Positions 7,688 to 12,957 of a DNA stretch of 12,957 nt are shown piece after piece. The DNA is from Moraxella pluranimalium (lineage in GTDB: Bacteria; Pseudomonadota; Gammaproteobacteria; Pseudomonadales; Moraxellaceae), in contig NZ_MUYU01000033.1 in the NCBI RefSeq assembly GCF_002014825.1, positions 1-12,957 on the forward strand. The letters run 5' to 3'. The translations under genes were made by a program, and so were the position numbers. The notes beneath the pieces were generated by a model that had not been told where the DNA came from, searched no databases, and saw only the letters and a program-made list of their open reading frames with translations. Positions within the stretch are counted from its first letter, which is position 1. Every line of letters begins with the position of its first letter.

Positions 7688-7916
7688 GGTTTTTGGAAAG
7701 AGTGATGTTATGATTTCATTGCGTTGGTATGGATTTTTATGTGTATTTTATAAACTCATGCCTAGGATGCTATCATTATTGGGATTTATCGGTTGTTATT
7801 AGAAATGTTGTTTTATATATCCTAAATAATTTGGCTAAAAATTGATGGCTCTATCAAACATGGGCGATTCCTAGCTGATGAGATGGGTGACAGACTGCCT
7901 TTTTTTATCATGAATA

Positions 7917-7925
7917 TGCTATAAT
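7917..7925 (+). promoter_or_regulatory. cysM promoter, extended -10 (TGCTATAAT)
   Basis: TG-C-TATAAT is a consensus extended -10 located 29 bp before the cysM ATG. No good -35 is seen 16-18 bp upstream. Initiation near 7932 gives a short leader. Confidence 0.65.
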
Positions 7926-7953
7926 CTGCCATTATATCGACAGAGCAAAGCTT

Positions 7954-8877
7954 ATGACAGACTTTATCCATCACACCACCACGCTATCAGACTGCGTGGG
8001 CAATACACCACTGGTCAAGCTATCCACACTTGGCAAGAACACCGGTGCGACACTGCTTGCCAAGCTAGAAGGCAACAACCCCGCAGGCTCGGTCAAGGAT
8101 CGCCCTGCCTTTAATATGATCTATCAAGCCGAGCAGCGTGGCGACATCAAGCCGGGCGATACGCTCATCGAAGCAACCAGTGGTAATACAGGCATTGCCC
8201 TAGCGATGGTCGCTGCCATGCGTGGCTATCAGATGACTCTGCTGATGCCTGCCAACTCCACCCAAGAGCGCAAAGATGCGATGACCGCCTATGGCGCAAC
8301 ACTCATCGAAGTCGCTGATGGTATGGAAGCCGCTCGAGATCTGGCACTACAGATGCAGGCTGATGGCAAGGGTATCGTGCTTGATCAGTTTAACAACGCT
8401 GATAATAAACAAGCACACTATCTGACCACAGGCCCTGAGCTGTGGGCGCAGACTGAGGGTAAGATTACGCACTTTGTCAGCAGCATGGGCACGACAGGCA
8501 CGATCATGGGCGTGAGCCAATATCTCAAAGAACAAAACCCTGCTATCCAAATCATCGGACTACAGCCTGATGAGACATCGAGCATCGCAGGGATTCGTCG
8601 CTGGCCTGCTGAGTATCTACCGGGGATTTTTGATGCATCATTGGTCGATACCATCATGGATGTCAGCCAAGCCGATGCCGAGCGTTATATGCGTAAGCTG
8701 GCTCGTGAAGAAGGTATCTTTTGTGGTGTGTCATCAGGCGGTGCAGCGTGGGCAGCGCATCAAATCGCCAAAGACAATCCTGATGCCGTGATTGCCTTTA
8801 TCGTGTGTGATCGTGGTGATCGCTATCTATCGACAGGGCTATTTGGTGTCGTCGATGCACCATCAGAGTCAGAGTAA
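7954..8877 (+). CDS. cysM: Cysteine synthase B (O-acetylserine sulfhydrylase B)
   Basis: This cytoplasmic PLP enzyme makes L-cysteine from O-acetylserine and sulfide. The CysM type can also use thiosulfate to give S-sulfocysteine. The protein has 307 residues, close to the roughly 303 of E. coli CysM. The PLP lysine is Lys48 in NPAGSVKDRP, the substrate loop is TSGNTG (75-80), the phosphate-binding loop is GTTGT (179-183), and CGVSSGG (257-263) supplies the late active-site serine. The segment GIRRWPAEYLPGIF (about 213-226) and the end GDRYLSTGLF are CysM-type rather than CysK-type signatures. The ATG is 29 bp behind an extended -10; its ribosome binding site is weak. The exonuclease gene follows after 6 bp, so the two are probably co-transcribed. 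Confidence 0.95.
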   Translation: MTDFIHHTTTLSDCVGNTPLVKLSTLGKNTGATLLAKLEGNNPAGSVKDRPAFNMIYQAEQRGDIKPGDTLIEATSGNTGIALAMVAAMRGYQMTLLMPANSTQERKDAMTAYGATLIEVADGMEAARDLALQMQADGKGIVLDQFNNADNKQAHYLTTGPELWAQTEGKITHFVSSMGTTGTIMGVSQYLKEQNPAIQIIGLQPDETSSIAGIRRWPAEYLPGIFDASLVDTIMDVSQADAERYMRKLAREEGIFCGVSSGGAAWAAHQIAKDNPDAVIAFIVCDRGDRYLSTGLFGVVDAPSESE

Positions 8878-8883
8878 GCCGAT

Positions 8884-9660
8884 ATGAATAGCCAATCACC
8901 GATACTGGTCTTTGACATTGAGACCATACCTGATGTTGAGACGGGTCGTCGTCTGTATCCGACACTCAAGGACTTGGATGATGCCGATGCACTGTCTGCC
9001 TTGACCGCACTGCGTCAGGCTGAAGCAGGCACGGATTTTATGCGCCTGCCCTTGCACAAGGTGGCGTGCCTGTCGTTTTTGTGGTTTGATGGGGTGAGTT
9101 TTCGTCTCAAATCGCTATCGCTTGAGACGATGAGCGAACAAGAGATTTTGGCGACTTTTTTGCGTGCCTTTGACAAAAAACCCACCTTAGTCAGCTGGAA
9201 CGGTGCAGGCTTTGACATTCCTGTCATCATGTACCGAGCCATGCATCACAAGCTGTCCGCCCCTGCACTGTTTAATTCTGCTCACAAGCCTGACTATCTG
9301 TATCGCTATGGTGAGATGCACATTGATTTGATGGATAAGATGTCCTTGTACAACGGCTATCAACGCCAAAAGCTCGACACCATCGCAAGCTTATGCGGGT
9401 TCGCTGGCAAAGGTGATATCGATGGCTCACAAGTCGTACCGATGGTGCAAACAGGCGACTGGCAAAAGCTGACCACCTACTGTGAATCAGATGTGCTAAA
9501 CACTTGGCTGATTTATCTTAGATGGCTGATTTTGACTGGCAAAATGGACACGCCTGCCGCTGATGGACTGATCGATGCGACTTATGGCTTTGTGGAATCG
9601 CTGCATAATGCCGATGGCTCATTGCGTCATCAAGGATTCTTGGATGCGTGGGTGCGGTAG
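8884..9660 (+). CDS. Predicted 3'-5' exonuclease, PolB-exonuclease-like DEDDy family
   Basis: This 258-residue RNase H-fold protein resembles the free-standing relatives of the DNA polymerase B exonuclease domain (Pfam DNA_pol_B_exo2 type). The three exonuclease motifs are visible. Exo I is VFDIET with Asp11 and Glu13, Exo II is SWNGAGFDIPV with Asp111, and Exo III is YCESD with Tyr199 and Asp203, giving the Y-x3-D form of DEDDy enzymes. All four metal ligands are present, so it is probably active. The true substrate of this family is not settled, and a role in DNA or RNA trimming is inferred from the fold. It begins 6 bp after cysM and has a strong terminator behind it, so the two form a compact transcription unit. 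Confidence 0.85.
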   Translation: MNSQSPILVFDIETIPDVETGRRLYPTLKDLDDADALSALTALRQAEAGTDFMRLPLHKVACLSFLWFDGVSFRLKSLSLETMSEQEILATFLRAFDKKPTLVSWNGAGFDIPVIMYRAMHHKLSAPALFNSAHKPDYLYRYGEMHIDLMDKMSLYNGYQRQKLDTIASLCGFAGKGDIDGSQVVPMVQTGDWQKLTTYCESDVLNTWLIYLRWLILTGKMDTPAADGLIDATYGFVESLHNADGSLRHQGFLDAWVR

Positions 9661-9667
9661 AGACTTG

Positions 9668-9697
9668 AAAGTTGGGTAAATAAACCCAACTTTTTTT
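9668..9697 (+). terminator. Rho-independent terminator of the cysM-exonuclease operon
   Basis: AAAGTTGGGT (9668-9677) and ACCCAACTTT (9684-9693) form a perfect ten-base-pair stem with a six-base loop. A run of seven T (9691-9697) starts in the last bases of the stem. It begins 7 bp after the exonuclease stop. Confidence 0.92.
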
Positions 9698-9753
9698 ATA
9701 CCTCGTCACTGATATATTGCATACTGCTTGGCCAAAACCTGCCCATGTCTTTT

Positions 9754-9783
9754 TTGACACCAAAGCATATTTTGCAATTTAAT
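9754..9783 (+). promoter_or_regulatory. Promoter of the toxin-antitoxin module
   Basis: A perfect -35, TTGACA (9754-9759), is followed after 18 bp by TTTAAT (9778-9783), five of six matches to the -10 consensus. Initiation near 9790 gives a leader of about 45 nt. It lies downstream of the exonuclease terminator, so the module is transcribed independently. Confidence 0.65.
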
Positions 9784-9834
9784 AAAAATACCAGTAGAAT
9801 AAAATCAATAATAATAGCAAATAAGGAAAATACC

Positions 9835-10077
9835 ATGTTAATCGAAATCAGCACCTTGCCACCCATTATCCAAGAGCAGATTTTACAAATCCAACACGGC
9901 GAAACAGTGCAATTCACCAATCATGGTCAGATCATCGGTGAATTGGTGCAAAACCAAGCCGCTGATGATAGTGATAGTCTGATGGCAACATTTGGGCTAT
10001 GGAAAAATAATCAAATTGATGGCTTAGCATATGAGCGTAAGATTCGCGATGAATGGGATAGAGAGTGGGAAAAATGA
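9835..10077 (+). CDS. Type II antitoxin, Phd/VapB-like (80 aa)
   Basis: This small protein is the likely antitoxin of the PIN toxin encoded next to it. Residues about 17-39 (GETVQFTNHGQIIGELV) resemble the Phd/YefM-type strand-turn-strand in which an antitoxin dimer contacts DNA. The charged tail (YERKIRDEWDREWEK, about 66-80) fits the flexible part that wraps the toxin. The start at 9835 is chosen because AAGGA (9823-9827) is seven bases upstream. An in-frame ATG at 9745 lies before the -35 element and would add a 30-residue extension with no homology I recognise. The stop overlaps the toxin start by four bases (ATGA), which implies translational coupling. Autoregulation with the toxin is expected from the family. 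The subfamily is not certain. Confidence 0.8.
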   Translation: MLIEISTLPPIIQEQILQIQHGETVQFTNHGQIIGELVQNQAADDSDSLMATFGLWKNNQIDGLAYERKIRDEWDREWEK

Positions 10078-10442
10078 TCTTAGTTGATAGCAACATCATC
10101 ATCTATCATTTAAATGGTGTCGCACAAGCCACTCGGTTTTTGCACGAGCATCGTGGTCATATGTGTATCTGCATGATTACTGTTGCTGAAGTGCTTTCTT
10201 TTGCACCAAATGCACAAGCTTTGGCAATGACTGAAAAAATGTTGCACGAGCAATTTACATGGATTGAAATTAGCCGTGAAATTATCTTAAAAAGTGCAGA
10301 ACTGCGCCGTGAAAAGAAAATCAAATTGCCTAATGCCATCATCGGTGCAACAGCAGTGTGTCACCAATTGAAACTTGCCAGCAGAAATCACAAAGACTTT
10401 GAGCATCTACCAATCACACTCATCAATCCTATTGACGAATAA
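10074..10442 (+). CDS. vapC: PIN-domain toxin (VapC-like), with Asp-to-Asn at a conserved acidic position
   Basis: PIN-domain toxins are Mg2+-dependent ribonucleases. This 122-residue protein opens with MILVDSNIIIYHLNG (Asp5), has Glu39 in ITVAEVLSF and Asp108 in RNHKDFEHL. The third acidic site, usually Asp in LPDAIIAATA, reads LPNAIIGATA with Asn87 (codon AAT, one transition from GAT). This may weaken metal binding and activity. The start at 10074 gives the ATGA overlap with the antitoxin stop and has GGGA upstream; a GTG nine bases earlier is less likely. The next gene converges from the other strand only 6 bp after the stop, and no terminator is visible. Symbol assigned from fold and gene order. 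Confidence 0.82.
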   Translation: MILVDSNIIIYHLNGVAQATRFLHEHRGHMCICMITVAEVLSFAPNAQALAMTEKMLHEQFTWIEISREIILKSAELRREKKIKLPNAIIGATAVCHQLKLASRNHKDFEHLPITLINPIDE

Positions 10443-10448
10443 GCCCAC

Positions 10449-11201
10449 TCAAACCCGCTCAAGCACAAATTTCACCATCACCTGCAAAGCAATCACCGTC
10501 AAAATCCACGGCATCGCCCCTTTGAGCCATGCCATCGGCATACGATGACGCAGTCGCACCCCAAGCCATGAGCCGACAACTGCCGAGATACTCATCAAGA
10601 TAATCAGTTGCCAATATTCCATAAACACAAAGCCAAGCACCAAATATGCCGCCAGCTTTAGCGTATGAAAAAAGGTCATCATCGCCGATGCGACCGTCAC
10701 CACCGTGTGCGTATCGTCGTATTTTTTGGTCAATAGTGGCATATGTAGCGGCCCTGGACTGCCGACAAACATACCGATACCGACTTGGATAAAGCCGATG
10801 AGATAGAAATTTTCACGGTTTTTCAGCCAGCGATTGACAGGTGCAACCCATTGAGTCAGCAAGATATACACCGCAATCAGTAGCGGCACCCACTCAAGGC
10901 TAATCACCCGTACAAGCAGCCAAAACACCGCCGTACCGCCCACCGCCCCAATCACATAAGGCAGGATATAGCGCCAATCCATCTGCGCACGCCCAAACCA
11001 CGCTCGACTGGCATTACTCGCTAGCTGTGCTGTGGCGTGTACAGGCACGATGGCGGTCGCAGGCAAGAACAGTGGCAACAATCCCACCAAAATCACCCCG
11101 CCACCCATACCGGCAATCCCCGAGATAATCGACGTCAGCAGATTGACCAGTGCCAATAAGAGCTCATTTATCGCAATCATAACCACACCCAATGCACGCA
11201 T
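10449..11201 (-). CDS. TauE/SafE-family sulfite exporter-like membrane protein
   Basis: This 250-residue inner-membrane protein belongs to the TauE/SafE (DUF81) family, whose studied members export sulfite, sulfoacetate or related organosulfur anions. About eight hydrophobic segments are visible, near residues 10-28, 33-50, 79-98, 104-120, 133-148, 165-193, 198-215 and 229-246. The family's internal repeat is marked by GIAGMGGGVILVGLL (28-42) in the first half and GMFVGSPGPL (143-152) in the second. A possible second start at Met8 (11180) is attractive because the predicted -10 element is only 12 bp from the first ATG, which would leave almost no leader. The substrate cannot be determined. 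The nearby cysM makes a sulfur-related role tempting, but the genes are not in one operon. Confidence 0.85.
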   Translation of the reverse strand: MRALGVVMIAINELLLALVNLLTSIISGIAGMGGGVILVGLLPLFLPATAIVPVHATAQLASNASRAWFGRAQMDWRYILPYVIGAVGGTAVFWLLVRVISLEWVPLLIAVYILLTQWVAPVNRWLKNRENFYLIGFIQVGIGMFVGSPGPLHMPLLTKKYDDTHTVVTVASAMMTFFHTLKLAAYLVLGFVFMEYWQLIILMSISAVVGSWLGVRLRHRMPMAWLKGAMPWILTVIALQVMVKFVLERV

Positions 11202-11212
11202 CTGATGATGAC

Positions 11213-11218
11213 ATTATA
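11213..11218 (-). promoter_or_regulatory. Putative -10 of the TauE-family gene
   Basis: The minus strand reads TATAAT, with no good -35 at 16-18 bp. Its closeness to the first ATG favours translation from Met8 at 11180. Confidence 0.4.
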
Positions 11219-11283
11219 CCCAAAATCTGCCAAAACTGCGGATGGATTGGGCATAAAATCATCAAAAAGCGGATTGTAAACTG

Positions 11284-11292
11284 TGCTATAAT
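11284..11292 (+). promoter_or_regulatory. rlmD promoter, extended -10 (TGCTATAAT)
   Basis: TG-C-TATAAT is identical to the cysM extended -10 element and lies 60 bp before the rlmD ATG. No clear -35 is present. It is back to back with the TauE-family promoter in a 151-bp divergent region. Confidence 0.6.
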
Positions 11293-11352
11293 AATCCGTT
11301 TACCCATCTATCTATTTTTAGCATTTATTAGCATTGATAAGACAGGCAACTC

Positions 11353-12840
11353 ATGACCGCACAACATTCTTTAATCAAAAGCCCAAGCAAAAAAGGCAAG
11401 CCCACCGCAAGAGCTCGCAAACGCTTGGCGGATGCGCCACCGATTGATTTTACCATCACCAATCTCTCCCACGATGGGCGTGGTGTGGCGGTCTATGAAG
11501 CCGATAATGGTGCGCACAATCCTGATAAAACTGGCAAAAAAATCTTTGTCAGCTTTGCTTTGCCAAACGAAACCGTCTCGGTCAAGGTCACCAGTAGCAA
11601 AAAAACCTTTGAAGAAGGTGATGCCAAAGCTGTCGTGAGCAATCCCCACCCACAGCGTCAGACGCCGCCGTGTCCGCATTTTACCGTCTGTGGTGGCTGT
11701 AGCCTTCAGCATTGGGATGCCGATGGTCAAATCGCCTTCAAGCAATCGGTGCTCTCAGAGCTACTTGAGCATCAAGCAGGTGTACAGCCTGATAACTGGC
11801 TACCGCCACTGGTTGGCGATCGCTTGGGCTATCGCACTAAGGCTCGTATGGGCGTACGCTATGTCGCCAAAAAAGACTCTGCACTGGTCGGCTTTCGTGA
11901 GCGTGGCAGTAATTTCTTGTCCGAACTGCACGAATGCTACATCCTAGATCCACGCATCGGCTTTGAGATTGACAACCTAAAAGCACTCATCACCACGCTT
12001 GATGCTCGTGATCATATTCCACAGCTAGAAGTAGCGATGGGTGAGACGCTTGACCATGTCCCTGACAGTGCCAAATCGGTCGCCATCATCGTACGCCACA
12101 TGGTCGCTCTAAGCGATGATGATATCGCCAAGCTACAAGCATTTTTTGCTGAGCGTAACTGGCAACTGTTCTTACAGCCCAAAGGCTCAGACACCGTGCA
12201 TCGCATCGATATCGATGGCGCTCGAGCTAGCTCATTGACCGTGCCACCGACGGGCGGACTGTTTTATCATTTGCCAAATTTTGAGTTAACTTATGAATTC
12301 TCGCCACTGGATTTCACGCAGGTGAACCTATCGGTGAACCGCAAGATGATGGATTTGGCGTGCGAGCTACTAGACTTACAAGCAGGTGAACGAGTGCTGG
12401 ATCTATTCTGCGGCTTGGGGAATTTTAGCTTAGCGCTTGCTCGCAAAGTCGGCGAGACAGGCTTTGTCGTCGGTGTCGAAGGCTCGGCTGAGATGACCGA
12501 GCGTGCCAAGATGAATGCAACTGCCAATGGTATCCATCACACCGAATTTTATGCCCAAGATTTGACACAGGATTTTTCGGATAAGCCGTGGGCGACTGGC
12601 GAACATCAGTTTGATGCACTACTCATCGACCCGCCACGCTCTGGTGCGTGGGAAGTGATGGCATATTTGCCAAAATTCAACGCCAAACGCATCGTCTATG
12701 TCTCGTGCAACCCTGCTACGCTTGCCCGTGATACCAAAGCACTCATCGATGCTGGCTATCGCTTGACCCATGCGGGTGTGATGGATATGTTTAGCCATAC
12801 CGGTCATGTCGAGAGCATTGCTCGATTTGAGAAGGTTTGA
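11353..12840 (+). CDS. rlmD: 23S rRNA (uracil-1939-C5)-methyltransferase RlmD
   Basis: RlmD (RumA) uses S-adenosylmethionine to form 5-methyluridine at position 1939 of 23S rRNA. The 495-residue protein is longer than the roughly 433 of E. coli RlmD. It has a basic N-terminal tail (residues 1-27, rich in Lys and Arg), then a TRAM RNA-binding domain with an extra loop near residues 49-63. The 4Fe-4S ligands are Cys107, Cys113 and Cys116 ([10 protein letters not shown]) plus Cys195 (ELHEC). The methyltransferase domain shows FTQVN (321-325), the SAM loop [12 protein letters not shown] (349-360), DPPRSGA (426-432), the nucleophile Cys452 in [10 protein letters not shown] and Glu487 in HTGHVES, the likely base. 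All key residues are present, so it should be active. The upstream site CAGG before the ATG is a modest ribosome binding site. No terminator is visible behind it; an IS-like end begins about 50 bp after the stop. Confidence 0.95.
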   Translation: MTAQHSLIKSPSKKGKPTARARKRLADAPPIDFTITNLSHDGRGVAVYEADNGAHNPDKTGKKIFVSFALPNETVSVKVTSSKKTFEEGDAKAVVSNPHPQRQTPPCPHFTVCGGCSLQHWDADGQIAFKQSVLSELLEHQAGVQPDNWLPPLVGDRLGYRTKARMGVRYVAKKDSALVGFRERGSNFLSELHECYILDPRIGFEIDNLKALITTLDARDHIPQLEVAMGETLDHVPDSAKSVAIIVRHMVALSDDDIAKLQAFFAERNWQLFLQPKGSDTVHRIDIDGARASSLTVPPTGGLFYHLPNFELTYEFSPLDFTQVNLSVNRKMMDLACELLDLQAGERVLDLFCGLGNFSLALARKVGETGFVVGVEGSAEMTERAKMNATANGIHHTEFYAQDLTQDFSDKPWATGEHQFDALLIDPPRSGAWEVMAYLPKFNAKRIVYVSCNPATLARDTKALIDAGYRLTHAGVMDMFSHTGHVESIARFEKV

Positions 12841-12890
12841 GCAAAGGCATAAAAAATCACCCAAAACAAAACCCAAGAAAAATCAATTTC

Positions 12891-12957
12891 TGAACCGACC
12901 CCCAATTCTTAGACACTAAGATTAACGGTCAAGGTTTCATCAAGGACTGAGTTCTGT
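12891..12957. mobile_element. Probable terminal inverted repeat of an IS3-family insertion sequence (partial)
   Basis: From 12891 the sequence TGAACCGACCCCC, followed by a TTAGACAC segment, resembles the ends of IS3-family (IS150-like) elements, which I recall as TGAACTGaCCCCcaaaAGTTaGACA-like. The element would extend rightward out of the window. The other end and the target duplication are not visible, and no transposase codons can be recognised in 67 bases. A perfect TCTTAG-ACA-CTAAGA dyad lies at 12907-12921. This is recall-based, so confidence is moderate. Confidence 0.5.

Larger units (their letters stand above)
7215..7953. other. AT-rich intergenic region between divergent adhesin and cysM genes
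   Basis: This 739-bp stretch holds no convincing long gene. It contains the adhesin leader (7215 to about 7365), the adhesin promoter and G tract (7372-7410), a perfect palindrome (7493-7513), a Fur-box-like palindrome (7673-7687) and the cysM promoter (7917-7925). Between about 7515 and 7670 I see only AT-rich DNA with a short direct repeat, TTACATAA (about 7530-7550). A 30-codon open frame at 7710-7802 has an SD-like GGAAAG upstream and encodes a hydrophobic peptide, but it is too weak to call as a gene. Confidence 0.8.

Noticed and set aside
7900..7906. Run of seven T as a Rho-independent terminator
   Set aside because: I could not find a stable GC-rich hairpin directly upstream; only a three-base-pair GGC/GCC match is possible.
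9745..9834. N-terminal extension of the antitoxin from an ATG at 9745
   Set aside because: That ATG precedes the -35 element of the predicted promoter, while the ATG at 9835 has a good AAGGA seven bases upstream.

Overview
The window looks like a chromosomal segment from a gammaproteobacterium of the family Moraxellaceae, most likely a Moraxella species. Four things suggest this: a giant YadA-type trimeric autotransporter with an ESPR signal peptide (MNKAFKVIWNHATQSW...) like those of Acinetobacter and Moraxella adhesins, a homopolymeric G tract in its promoter region as known for Moraxella surface adhesins, moderate GC content with AT-rich intergenic DNA, and a cysM / PolB-like exonuclease / rlmD neighbourhood that I recall from Moraxellaceae. 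The genus is an inference from the sequence alone.

Left part (1-7953). One minus-strand gene of about 7.1 kb (99-7214) encodes a 2371-residue trimeric autotransporter adhesin: ESPR and signal peptide, YadA-like beta-roll head, neck, a very long stalk built from about eleven variants of a Trp/Phe-containing module, and a C-terminal YadA anchor. The stalk carries long internal DNA duplications and one Ala/Glu-rich helical insert. A hairpin terminator follows the gene, and directly behind it a well-formed ribosome binding site and ATG open a second minus-strand gene that is cut off by the window edge. By analogy with Acinetobacter AtaA/TpgA this could be a peptidoglycan-binding OmpA-like partner. 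Upstream lies a 739-bp AT-rich region with a run of nine G (minus strand) at the adhesin promoter, an extended -10 element, a long 5' leader with two dyad symmetries, a perfect 21-bp palindrome and a separate Fur-box-like palindrome.

Middle part (7954-10442). cysM (cysteine synthase B) and a DEDDy 3'-5' exonuclease of the PolB-exo-like family are 6 bp apart and probably form an operon, closed by a strong Rho-independent terminator. Behind it, with its own consensus-like promoter, sits a two-gene type II toxin-antitoxin module (Phd/VapB-like antitoxin, PIN-domain toxin, 4-bp overlap). The toxin has Asn where the family usually has a catalytic Asp.

Right part (10443-12957). A minus-strand TauE/SafE-family membrane protein converges on the toxin gene. 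It is transcribed divergently from rlmD, the 23S rRNA m5U methyltransferase, which has all its Fe-S cysteines and catalytic residues. The last 67 bases look like the terminal inverted repeat of an IS3-family insertion sequence, about 50 bp after the rlmD stop.

The housekeeping genes (cysM, exonuclease, rlmD) look like conserved backbone. The adhesin, the toxin-antitoxin pair and the IS end look like accessory or variable content.
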